DNA of 64,000 nucleotides from Aminiphilus circumscriptus DSM 16581 (GTDB taxonomy: Bacteria; Synergistota; Synergistia; Synergistales; Aminiphilaceae): NCBI RefSeq assembly GCF_000526375.1, contig NZ_JAFY01000001.1:1-64000 (forward strand), in the 5' to 3' direction. Under the pieces are notes generated by a model. The model was not told where the DNA came from and did no database searches. It was given only the letters and a program-made list of their open reading frames with translations. The translations under genes were made by a program, and so were the position numbers. Each line of letters begins with the position of its first letter. Positions within the stretch are counted from its first letter, which is position 1. Below, piece after piece: positions 8,445 to 15,938 of the stretch.

Positions 8445-9152
8445 ATGGCGGAATATTCGTCCCGGAACAATTTTCACGTGGAGCTGAAGATGCTCGAGTC
8501 CGATCTCGTCCGGCTCGGAGGAAACGCCCAGGACGCGCTCACCAACGCCACGTGGGCGCTGAAGGAGAGGGATCTCTCCCTGGCTCGGGAAGTGTTTCAG
8601 GACGAGGAGGCGACGAATCTTCTGGCGGAGCGCATCGATTTCCAGGGATTCCAGCTCATCGCCCGAAACCGTCCCATGGGGCAGGATCTCCGGATCGTCT
8701 CCGCGGTTCTCCACATGGCGGTGGATCTGGAGCGCATCGCCGACTACGGCGTGAACATCGCCAAGATCGCTCTCGAGATCGGCGACGCACCCTTCGTGAA
8801 GCCTTTGGTGGACATTCCCCGCATGGCGACCCGGGTGCGCGAGATGATCGGCGGAGCGCTCTGCGCGTTTCTCGGGCGGGACGCCGCGGCCGCCCGGGAG
8901 ATCTGCCCTCTGGACGACGAGGTGGACGATCTGGAAAAGCGGATCATACGGGATCTCATCGATCTCATGACCCGTGATCACCGGACCATTCCCCAGGGCA
9001 CGCGGCTTCTCCTCGTGGCGAGAAACCTGGAGCGTGCGGGCGACCACGCCACCAATCTGGCGGAGCGCATTCTCTTCATGATCACCGGCGTGGCTGAAAA
9101 ATCCTGTTCGCTCCGGCGCCCTCTCTGCGAGGGCCCCGAGGAGTTCTGCTGA
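8445..9152 (+). CDS. phoU: PhoU-family phosphate signalling regulator
   Basis: A 235-residue all-helical protein built of two PhoU repeats: the first around residues 10-110 (LERIADYGVNIAKIAL with the metal-binding E/D-x-x-x-D motif) and the second around 115-215 (NLERAGDHATNLAERILFM). PhoU links the PstSCAB phosphate transporter to the PhoR kinase or controls phosphate entry. No pst or phoBR gene is near, so it may serve a transporter elsewhere, for example a Na+/phosphate symporter. GGAGGGGG precedes the ATG. It ends at a large hairpin shared with the convergent aldehyde oxidoreductase gene. Confidence 0.93.
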   Translation: MAEYSSRNNFHVELKMLESDLVRLGGNAQDALTNATWALKERDLSLAREVFQDEEATNLLAERIDFQGFQLIARNRPMGQDLRIVSAVLHMAVDLERIADYGVNIAKIALEIGDAPFVKPLVDIPRMATRVREMIGGALCAFLGRDAAAAREICPLDDEVDDLEKRIIRDLIDLMTRDHRTIPQGTRLLLVARNLERAGDHATNLAERILFMITGVAEKSCSLRRPLCEGPEEFC

Positions 9153-9159
9153 ATCTGCC

Positions 9160-9220
9160 GGCGCAGGGGCGCTCTCCTTGATCGTGCGATGAGCGCACGG
9201 CGAGGGAACGCCCCTGCGCC
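9160..9220. terminator. Bidirectional terminator-like hairpin between phoU and the oxidoreductase gene
   Basis: GGCGCAGGGGCG (9160-9171) pairs perfectly with CGCCCCTGCGCC (9209-9220); the loop contains a second small hairpin (GTGCG/CGCAC). It sits exactly between two convergent genes. There is no T-run on either side, so it may work with Rho or as an mRNA end stabiliser. Confidence 0.6.
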
Positions 9221-9232
9221 GCGAAAGATGCC

Positions 9233-10993
9233 CTATTGGGTTGTCTCCGGGGATGCGGGGGCGATGTCCGCCAGCTCCAGATAGAGGCGCACCCGCTCGG
9301 CCAAGCGCTCCCGGTCGAGAGGGCCGTTGCTGGTCTGCACGGAGAAGAGTTTCTCCGGAATGACCACCTTTTCCGGGGAGAATCCGCAGGCCCTCTTCCA
9401 GGCGTGTTTTCTCCGGAGTGTCTCCTCTCCGAGGCGGCGAAGCTCTTCGGGCGTGCGGGAAATGCCCAGGGCGGCCAGGGCCGCCGAGATGGTCTCGCCG
9501 TCGTAGATGCTCCGGGCGAAGAGGCAGGTGACGAGAGAGTTGGTGACCATGCGCCACTGGGCGTCCTTCACCTGCGCCGCCACCTGTTCCCGCAGGGGCT
9601 GGGGCTTGCCGAGAAGCTTCTGATCGATGCCGTAGCCGCCGTCGTCCAGATGAGAGTGGCGCACCCCCATGATCCAGGTCAGAAGGGCGTTTTCGCCCGT
9701 GAGATAGCCCGCGGGCTCCAGCCCGCCGAAGTGCATGGCGAACCGCTCGCCGCCGTAGACGGCGGCACAGTGGGCCGTTCCCTTCTCGAGGTCGCGGTAG
9801 AACTGCCCCGCTCCGGTGCGGATGCGGTGCAGAACCTCCAGATAGCCTCCGGCGTCGCCGAACTGAATGGGGAGCCCTTCCGTGACGTCCAGGCCGATGA
9901 CGCCCGAGAGAAATGCCTCGGAGGCCCAGGCGAGAGTGCACCCCATGCTCATGGCGTCCCAGCCCTCTTTCTCCACGGCGAGGATGAGGCGCAGCACGTC
10001 CTCCGGGGAGCCCAGGCTCAGCTGCGTTCCCAGGGCGTAGATGAGTTCGTAGTCGTAGGGGACCTTGGTGGTGCGGTAGTGGTAGGGCTTGAACTCCTCC
10101 CGGATCTCCGCCACGTGGATGCAGCCGCACTGGCAGTGTGCGCAGGCGGTGTGCTGCACGAGCCAGTCCCTGGCAAAGCTCTCCCCGGAGAGCGCTTCCG
10201 CCCCCTCGAAGTACCCCTGGGAGAAATTGCGCGTGGGCAGCCCCCGGATGGCGTTGAGGGTGAGGATGTTCCCCGCCGTTCCGAGGTCGTGGTACTTGCG
10301 CATCTCCCCCGAGTGGACCACCTTGTCGTAGATGCCCTGGTAGGTGTCGCGGTAGCTCTTGAGGTTCTCCGGAACGAAGGCGCCGCTGCCGCTCACGAGA
10401 ATCGCCTTGAGGTTCTTCGCCCCCAGCACCGCCCCGAGGCCGAGGCGCCCGAAGTGACGCGAGGAGTCCACGGTGGCGCAGGCGAGAGGGGAGAGGCGTT
10501 CTCCCGCGGGGCCGATGCGGACCACGGAACTCTTGCGCCCCTCCTGGGGGTCGAAGTCCCGAAGAATGCGCTCCGTGGCGAGGGCGGACTTGCCCCAGAC
10601 GGTGCGGGCGGAGTGAAAGCGCACCTCGTGGTTGTCGATGGTGAGAAAGATGGGGTGTGGCGCTCTGCCGGTGATGATCAGGGCGTCGATGTCCGCTTCG
10701 CGCAGGGCCGCGGCGAGGCGACCTCCCGCGTGGGACTCGCCCAGTTCTCCCGTGAGGGGAGACTTGAAAAGCGCCACCGTCTTGGTCGCCACGGGATAGA
10801 GCCCGCTCAGGGGACCGATGACGAAGACCACCGGATTGTCCGGCCCCAGGGGGTCGCAATCGGGCGGGCAGTGCCGAAAGAGCAGCTCCGTTCCCGCGGC
10901 GGTGCCGCCGAGCCAGGTGTCGAAAAGCTCCCTGTCCCGGACGAGCCGGGACGTTTGCGCGGAAAGATCGACGAAGAGCAGATTCTCCTGCAT
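9233..10993 (-). CDS. aor: Tungsten-containing aldehyde:ferredoxin oxidoreductase
   Basis: The 586-residue protein covers the whole family length. The N-terminal domain that binds the bis-tungstopterin cofactor spans about residues 1-210 (LFVDLSAQTS, GPLSGLYPVATKTVALFKSP, ESHAGGRLAAALREADIDAL, GRLGLGAVLGAKNLKAI). The cysteine cluster CAHCQCGC near residue 285 and a distal Cys in NSLVTCLFA supply the [4Fe-4S] ligands. The enzyme oxidises aldehydes to acids and passes electrons to ferredoxin, fitting amino acid fermentation where 2-oxoacid breakdown gives aldehydes. The ferredoxin-like gene immediately upstream ends 4 bp before this start and is probably its electron-transfer subunit. Confidence 0.93.
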   Translation of the reverse strand: MQENLLFVDLSAQTSRLVRDRELFDTWLGGTAAGTELLFRHCPPDCDPLGPDNPVVFVIGPLSGLYPVATKTVALFKSPLTGELGESHAGGRLAAALREADIDALIITGRAPHPIFLTIDNHEVRFHSARTVWGKSALATERILRDFDPQEGRKSSVVRIGPAGERLSPLACATVDSSRHFGRLGLGAVLGAKNLKAILVSGSGAFVPENLKSYRDTYQGIYDKVVHSGEMRKYHDLGTAGNILTLNAIRGLPTRNFSQGYFEGAEALSGESFARDWLVQHTACAHCQCGCIHVAEIREEFKPYHYRTTKVPYDYELIYALGTQLSLGSPEDVLRLILAVEKEGWDAMSMGCTLAWASEAFLSGVIGLDVTEGLPIQFGDAGGYLEVLHRIRTGAGQFYRDLEKGTAHCAAVYGGERFAMHFGGLEPAGYLTGENALLTWIMGVRHSHLDDGGYGIDQKLLGKPQPLREQVAAQVKDAQWRMVTNSLVTCLFARSIYDGETISAALAALGISRTPEELRRLGEETLRRKHAWKRACGFSPEKVVIPEKLFSVQTSNGPLDRERLAERVRLYLELADIAPASPETTQ

Positions 10994-10997
10994 GGGA

Positions 10998-11405
10998 TCA
11001 GGCCTCCTCCGTCAGGGTCAGGACATTGTTGGGACAGAAGCGGGCGCAGGTGCCGCAGTGCACGCAGGGAAGGGGGATGCGCTCCTCCTCGTCCCACTGA
11101 AGCGCCTTGAGCACGCAGGCGCGGACGCAGGCGCCGCAGGAGATGCAGCGTTCCTTCTCCAGCCTTACGCCTCCCTGGGGTTGCACCACCAGCGCCCCCG
11201 CGGGGCAGGCGGCGGCGCAGTCCGGTTCGGCGCACCGCAGGCAGGTTCGGAGAGAAAAGGCCCCCTCCACGCCGGAATAGACTCGCACCCGCAGGGCCGC
11301 CTTGTTGGTGCTTCCCGCCCTGCGGAAGGTGCGACTGCAGGCGTACATGCAACTGAAGCACCCCACACACTGGTCCCGGTTCGCCACGGTCAGTCTCTTG
11401 CTCAC
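10998..11405 (-). CDS. Polyferredoxin-like [4Fe-4S] subunit of the aldehyde oxidoreductase
   Basis: A 135-residue protein with cysteine motifs for about four [4Fe-4S] clusters: CVGCFSCMYAC near residue 13, CLRCAEPDCAAACPAG near 58, CISCGACVRAC near 88 and CVHCGTCARFC near 113. The arrangement is that of DMSO-reductase-type electron-transfer subunits. As the first gene of a two-gene operon with aor it should carry electrons from the tungsten enzyme to a soluble acceptor or other redox partner. No twin-arginine signal is present, so the complex is cytoplasmic. Confidence 0.88.
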   Translation of the reverse strand: MSKRLTVANRDQCVGCFSCMYACSRTFRRAGSTNKAALRVRVYSGVEGAFSLRTCLRCAEPDCAAACPAGALVVQPQGGVRLEKERCISCGACVRACVLKALQWDEEERIPLPCVHCGTCARFCPNNVLTLTEEA

Positions 11406-11644
11406 GCAAAGATCCCCCTCTCCGTTTCTGCCGCTCTTTTCCCTTCTGTTTTCTTCCGTTTTCGTCCGTTTGCCCTTCCGCCCCGTGCCGTACAGGACCG
11501 TTTTGTCGTGCGCGCCGTGCCCCGTTCCGCCCTGTTCCGATCCGTCTCGTGTCGATCCGCCGCCGATTTCCCTCGCGTTTGCGTCGCCACGGAGCGAAAG
11601 GCCACACTTTCCCGTCTTTTCGACGGATTTCGGAAATAAAGAAA

Positions 11645-11665
11645 GGAGCCCTTGAAAAGGGCTCC
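11645..11665 (-). terminator. Intrinsic terminator on the minus strand without a visible gene
   Basis: GGAGCCCTT (11645-11653) pairs perfectly with AAGGGCTCC (11657-11665) around a 3-base loop. On the minus strand the hairpin is followed by TTTCTTTATTT, giving a good intrinsic terminator. No minus-strand gene lies to its right before the IS3 remnant, so the gene it served seems to be lost or displaced. The rest of 11406-11975 holds the leader of the oxidoreductase operon and the hexamer repeat listed separately; I see no gene. Confidence 0.6.
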
Positions 11666-11800
11666 CGCTCTTCGTCTGGGGGGAGTGGCGTGATCGTCCT
11701 TTGTTTGGATGCCATCCTAGGGGAACACCCGGAGAATGTCAAGAAGAACGGCTTTCCGTGGTTTGTCGTATACTGCATGGAAATGTTTGCGATTGTTCGA

Positions 11801-11840
11801 AATGGCAATGGCAATGGGAATGGAAATGGAAATGGAATGG
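11801..11840 (+). repeat. Hexanucleotide tandem repeat (AATGGN)
   Basis: Six consecutive AATGGC/AATGGG/AATGGA units plus a partial one. It lies in non-coding sequence left of the IS3 remnant. Such short repeats are length-variable by slippage. Confidence 0.85.
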
Positions 11841-11975
11841 TGCGCCTCTTCCGCCTTGGTCTCTGGACGGGGCGTGCGCCATCTGGGAAGATGAACGTGT
11901 CCGCTCCGCCGCGCACGCCGCCGCGGGCACGCCCCGGAAAACGCGGCGGGGCGAGAGGGCTCGGCAACACGGACG

Positions 11976-12399
11976 ATGGCAGCGGCTGGTTTGATTCATC
12001 ATTCCGACCGTGGCAGTCAGTACTGCGCCGCGGGCTACCGAAAACTCCTTGACCAGTTCAAAATGCGGGCATCGATGAGCCGCCGGAGGAACTGCTATGA
12101 CAACGCGCCCATTGAGAGTTTTTGGGGTGTGCTGAAAAACGAACTCGTTCATCATCGCCGTTACGAAACCCGGCAGGAAGCTATACGGCAGATCACGACG
12201 TACATCGAAATCTTTACAATCGGCAGCGACGGCAGAAGAGGCTTGGTTATGGAAGCTCTGAATAAAGACCTTTGGCTTTTCCTTGACTCGGGTCGCATCA
12301 GGCTCTGCGAGGTGCCCCGCGGGGCTGACGTAGCCTTATTCAGAGATTTCTTCTCTCTCCCCTGTCTCCTATGAGAAACAATTTTTCAAAGAGCAGTAG
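11976..12399 (+). pseudogene. IS3-family transposase remnant, split by a small inverted-repeat element
   Basis: Only the last part of the OrfB integrase-like domain is present: GLIHHSDRGSQYCAAGYRKL, RASMSRRRNCYDNAPIESFW with the catalytic D and E, then LKNELVHHRRYETRQEAI and TTYIEIF. One base is then missing (a T run near 12213); in the shifted frame YNRQRRQKRLGY continues to 12250. There a 100-bp element is inserted (12251-12350). After it the frame resumes as LSPVSYEKQFFKEQ and stops at 12399. The 5' two thirds of the transposase and orfA are missing. The right end of the insertion sequence is probably near 12442, ending GACCGACCCCA. Confidence 0.85.
12251..12350 (+). mobile_element. Small inverted-repeat element, type A, copy 1 (in IS3 remnant)
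   Basis: The element starts GGAAGCTCTGAATAA and ends TTATTCAGAGATTTC, which are inverted repeats of each other with two mismatches. The 4 bases before it (TTAT) and after it (TTCT) look like a target duplication with one later change. Its interior has the family signature CTTGACTCGGGTCGCATCAG and GAGGTGCCCCGCGGGGCTGA. Taking it out joins the two halves of the IS3 reading frame (LGY followed by LSP). Confidence 0.8.
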
Positions 12400-12629
12400 G
12401 CTGCTTACATGTTTTGGTGTCCGCTATCGACGACCGACCCCACTCCGTTGCGTTTGACGTGGCAGTCCAGGGACGCAAAGAACGAAAGCGGCGACAGGCG
12501 CGGCGAAAAGCACGAAAAGCAGCGGAAAGAACGGGGGCTTGAATGGTCCTTGCGGAACGGTTTTCCGCTCCGGAGTCCACTTTACGGAGGAGGTTCGCAC
12601 ATGTCCCAAAGCATCTTCAACCACGTGCT
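12359..12629 (+). repeat. Tandem duplication, left copy (271 bp)
   Basis: This block is repeated directly at 12630-12899 with only two substitutions and one single-base deletion. It holds the last codons and right end of the IS3 remnant, about 110 bp of leader, a strong ribosome site (GGAGGAGG) and the first ten codons of the serine ammonia-lyase gene. In this copy the reading frame from ATG 12601 runs MSQSIFNHVL, then PCLL and a stop at 12645, so it would make only a 14-residue peptide. Confidence 0.95.
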
Positions 12630-12899
12630 CCCCTGTCTCCTATGAGAAACAATTTTTCAAAGAGCGGTAGGTTGCTTACATGTTTTGGTGTCCGCTATCG
12701 ACGACCGACCCCACTCCGTTGCGTTTGACGTGGCAGTCCAGGGACGCAAAGAACGAAAGCGGCGACAGGCGCGGCGAAAAGCACGAAAGCAGCGGAAAGA
12801 ACGGGGGCTTGAATGGTCCTTGCGGAACGGTTTTCCGCTCCGGAGTCCACTTTACGGAGGAGGTTCGCACATGTCCCAAAGCATCTTCAACCACGTGCT
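12630..12899 (+). repeat. Tandem duplication, right copy (270 bp)
   Basis: This is the second copy of the 12359-12629 block. It provides the working start of the serine ammonia-lyase gene at 12871. The two copies differ at AGCAGTAGGCTGC versus AGCGGTAGGTTGC and by one A in an A-run. The junction shows only a 2-base microhomology (CT). Confidence 0.95.
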
Positions 12900-14469
12900 T
12901 GGCCCCGTTCTGCACGGGCCGTCCAGCTCGCACACCGCCGCGGCGTACCACATCGCGGCGCTGGTGCGCTCCTTTCTGGGAGAAGAGCCCGTGGAGGCGC
13001 ACGTCGCCTTCGACGAAAACGGCTCCTGGGGGCAGGTGTACGCCCAGCAGGGGAGCGATCTCGCCTTCGCCTGCGGCGTGCTGGGATGGCCCATCGACGA
13101 CGGGCGGTTCTTTGAGGCGCTGGAGACGGCGCGCCGCCAGGGCGTGACCGTGGCGTTTTCCGTGACGACCCTGCCGGGAGCGGAGCACCCCAACGACATG
13201 GATGTGCGCCTTCGCGGGCGGAACGGCGGTGAACTCCGTTGCCGTGCTCGTTCCGTTGGGGGTGGAGCGGTGCTTCTCACCGAGATGGACGGACACCCCG
13301 TGCACCTTGAAGGAGACGCCCACGACGTGGTGGCTCTCGTGCCATCCAGGGAGTGCGCCCGGGCGGTGTGCGCCGCCCTGGAGCGGGACGGGGCGTGCCC
13401 CGGAGAGATGGTGCTCTCCGACGCGAAAGAGGGGGTGCACCTGGTCGTGTCCTGCCGCCGTGCGCCCTCGCCGGAGGTTCGGAGGGCTCTCGAGGCGCTC
13501 CTCGCGGAGGAGCGCGCCCGAAGCGGCTTCGCCGAAAGCGTGCTCCGCGTGGGAACCCCCGTCTTCTTCGTTCCCGCCGGGGAGCCTCTCTTCACCTCCG
13601 CGGCGGAGGCGATCCGCCTTGCGGAGGAGCGGGGATGCGGGCTCGGAGAGATCTCCCGGGCCTACGAGGCGCAGCTCCTGGGACTTTCCGAGGAGGCAGT
13701 GACCGCCGAGATGACCCGCCGCTACCGGATCATGCGGGCGTCGGTGGAGCGGGGGCTCTGCACCGAGGGAGATCCCATGCGCCTTCTGGACCGCTCCGCG
13801 GGCAAGGTGCTCGCGGCGGAGCGGGAGGGGCGCCTCCCTCAGGGAGGGCTTCACACCCGGACGGCGGCCCGGGCGCTTGCGGCCATGCACGAGAACAGCG
13901 CCATGGGCGTGGTCGTGGCGGCGCCCACGGCGGGCTCCGCGGGGGTGCTGCCCGCGGTGGCGGTGACGCTCGAGGAGGAGTGGGGGCTTCCGGAGGAGCA
14001 GGTGGTGCGGAGCCTCTTCGCCGCGTCAGGAGTGGGGCTGGTGGTGGCCCTTCGGGCCACCTTCGCCGCGGAGGTGGCGGGGTGCCAGGTAGAGATCGGC
14101 GCCGCCGGAGCGATGGCCGCGGCGGCGGTGGCGGATGCCTGGGGAGGAAGCGCGCAACTCGCCTGCGATGCCGCGGCGGTGGCGTTTCAGAACACCATGG
14201 GGTCCATCTGCGACCCCGTGCAGGGGTGTGTGGAGATCCCCTGTCATACCCGGAATGCCGTGGCCGCCGCGTCGGCCTTTGTCTGCGCGGATCTCGTCGC
14301 CGGAGGCTACGTCAATGCCATTCCCCTGGACGAGACGGTGGACGCGGTGTACGCCGTGGGGACCATGCTTCCGGCGGAGCTGCGCTGCACCGCCCGGGGC
14401 GGGCTTTCTCTGTGTCCCTCCGCGCTCGCGCTGCCGATGCGGGATCTCAGGGCTTCGCGCCGGGAATGA
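12871..14469 (+). CDS. sdaA: L-serine ammonia-lyase, iron-sulfur-dependent, single chain
   Basis: A 532-residue enzyme converting L-serine to pyruvate and ammonia. The beta-type region comes first (residues 1-220; GPVLHGPSSSHTAAAYHIAA) and the alpha catalytic region after about 265 (MHENSAMGVVVAAPTAGSAG, AGCQVEIGAAGAMAAAAV, GSICDPVQGCVEIPC). The three cysteines expected to hold the [4Fe-4S] cluster are in AGCQVE, SICDPVQGC and EIPC. The alpha and beta parts are fused as in single-chain bacterial enzymes. The ATG has GGAGGAGG seven bases upstream. Its promoter and start were duplicated (12359-12629). The 3' end overlaps the convergent LysM gene by 23 bp. It is a central step for a serine-fermenting organism. 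Confidence 0.94.
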   Translation: MSQSIFNHVLGPVLHGPSSSHTAAAYHIAALVRSFLGEEPVEAHVAFDENGSWGQVYAQQGSDLAFACGVLGWPIDDGRFFEALETARRQGVTVAFSVTTLPGAEHPNDMDVRLRGRNGGELRCRARSVGGGAVLLTEMDGHPVHLEGDAHDVVALVPSRECARAVCAALERDGACPGEMVLSDAKEGVHLVVSCRRAPSPEVRRALEALLAEERARSGFAESVLRVGTPVFFVPAGEPLFTSAAEAIRLAEERGCGLGEISRAYEAQLLGLSEEAVTAEMTRRYRIMRASVERGLCTEGDPMRLLDRSAGKVLAAEREGRLPQGGLHTRTAARALAAMHENSAMGVVVAAPTAGSAGVLPAVAVTLEEEWGLPEEQVVRSLFAASGVGLVVALRATFAAEVAGCQVEIGAAGAMAAAAVADAWGGSAQLACDAAAVAFQNTMGSICDPVQGCVEIPCHTRNAVAAASAFVCADLVAGGYVNAIPLDETVDAVYAVGTMLPAELRCTARGGLSLCPSALALPMRDLRASRRE

Positions 14470-15424
14470 AGAGTTCGCTTCCCGCCACGACGGTCTCTCC
14501 CTGGAGATCCGGATTCGCCCCCGCGATGGCCGATGCGGCGACGCCGTAGCGGGAGGCGATGGCGTTGAGGGATTCGCCGCTTTTCACGGTGTGGAAGACA
14601 CCGTTCCGGTCGGGAACGCGGAGCTTCATTCCCGGCTGGAGGCGGTTCGGGTCGGTGAGCGCGTTGGAGCCCAGCACGGTGGCGACGGTCACGCCGTATT
14701 TGGTGGCGATGGACCAGAGGGTTTCCCCCGCGGCGACGGTGTGGACGGTGGTGCGCGGCGCCCCAGGGCGGGCCGGGGCCTGGGCAGGCGTCTCGGTGCG
14801 CACGGGTTGGGCCATTCCCGGAGAGGCGGCGGCGCCTGCGGCGGGAGTTGTGGTCGCGGTCGGAGCGGAAGCGCTTCCCGCTGCAACGGGAACCCGCAGG
14901 ACCTGCCCGATCCGGATGGGATAGGGGGATTTCAACCCGTTCGCGTCCGCCAGAGCCTGCACGGTGGTGCCGTACCGGCGGGCGATCACGGACAGGGATT
15001 CTCCCGCCGCGACGGTGTGCTCCCGGAACGTCTGGGGGGAGGGTGCCCGGGTCGGCGCGGCGGCACTTGTGCCGGAGCCGACCGGAACGGCCACGACTTC
15101 CTCGGTGCTTGTGGCACCCGTCGGGGTGTTGCTTCCGCCGGCGGCGACGGAAGTCCCTTCGCCTCCGGGGTGGGCTGCCTCCAGGGGCTGCGCCGCCGGA
15201 TCCTCCGGGAAGGGAGCCTCGGTCGGTGCGGCGGGAGAGAGCGTCTCGGAGAGCTTCGCCGGCAGTTCCGCCTTGGGGTGCAGGGAGAGGATGGCGAAGG
15301 AGAGAACGCCGATGACGGCGCCGAGGAGTACGATGCTCTTGAAGGTGCTCCGCCACTCGTCGCGGACCCGGTAGGCGCGGCTGAGCATGATGTCGTCGTC
15401 CCGCTCACGCGATTTTCGGAACAT
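14447..15424 (-). CDS. Membrane-anchored protein with three LysM domains
   Basis: The 325-residue protein has a short basic cytoplasmic start, one membrane helix (SIVLLGAVIGVLSFAILSL, residues 30-48), a Pro/Ala/Thr-rich linker, and three LysM domains at about 135-179 (HTVAAGESLSVIARRYGTT), 228-270 (HTVAAGETLWSIATKYGVT) and 278-321 (HTVKSGESLNAIASRYGVA). LysM binds peptidoglycan N-acetylglucosamine chains. No hydrolase domain is attached, so a structural or targeting role in the periplasm is likely. The start at 15424 is chosen because GGAGG lies seven bases upstream; longer readings have none. Confidence 0.88.
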   Translation of the reverse strand: MFRKSRERDDDIMLSRAYRVRDEWRSTFKSIVLLGAVIGVLSFAILSLHPKAELPAKLSETLSPAAPTEAPFPEDPAAQPLEAAHPGGEGTSVAAGGSNTPTGATSTEEVVAVPVGSGTSAAAPTRAPSPQTFREHTVAAGESLSVIARRYGTTVQALADANGLKSPYPIRIGQVLRVPVAAGSASAPTATTTPAAGAAASPGMAQPVRTETPAQAPARPGAPRTTVHTVAAGETLWSIATKYGVTVATVLGSNALTDPNRLQPGMKLRVPDRNGVFHTVKSGESLNAIASRYGVAASAIAGANPDLQGETVVAGSELFIPGAKP

Positions 15425-15647
15425 GGTGGTTTCCTCCGTTTTCTCGTCTTCGACGCGTTCTGCGTCCTCTCCGGCGGAGAAGGACGGAGCGTCGTGCCTT
15501 GGAAAAGATTTCCGGGAGACGCTCGCCCGAATGCGACCGAACCGGGACCGGTCGGTTCCATCCGGCCAGGACCTGGGCAGGAAGGAACGTTCCGGAGGGT
15601 TTCGGGGATTTTCGGCGGCGTACGGCGTCTCTTTCTCAGAGGTACAT

Positions 15648-15676
15648 AGTACACCATTCGATCCGGCGCGTCGCAA
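15648..15676 (-). promoter_or_regulatory. Promoter candidate for the LysM gene
   Basis: On the minus strand TTGCGA (15676-15671) and TGTACT (15653-15648) are 17 bp apart. The leader to the start at 15424 would be about 220 bases. The 15425-15938 stretch between this gene and the divergent MFS gene has no other clear feature; open frames in it are not supported by ribosome sites. Confidence 0.35.
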
Positions 15677-15938
15677 GGGTCATTTTGCGGAAACGGTCCA
15701 GGTCGTTCCGTCGCGGACGAAGAGGTGTGCGGTTTTTGTGCCGCCCGGCCCGGGCGGTCCGGAGCGAGGGAAGGGGAACGCATCGCGGGAGAGCTGTGGT
15801 ACGTTGCGGGACGCTTCGTGGACTGGCCGCTGCGAGAAGGCTTTTGTGTTGTGTACCGAAGGCGCCTTGGGGCGGGGTATTTTTTTGCGCCGCCGGAAAA
15901 CTGCCGCGGAATGACGCGGAGAAGGAGTGGAACGAAAC

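Noticed and set aside
7911-10859. 982-residue minus-strand open frame
   Set aside because: Shadow of the ABC ATPase, phoU and aldehyde oxidoreductase genes in high-GC sequence; no motif and no ribosome site.
11549-12052. Open frame reading Gly-Asn repeats
   Set aside because: Product of the hexamer tandem repeat; no start signal and runs into the IS3 fragment in another frame.
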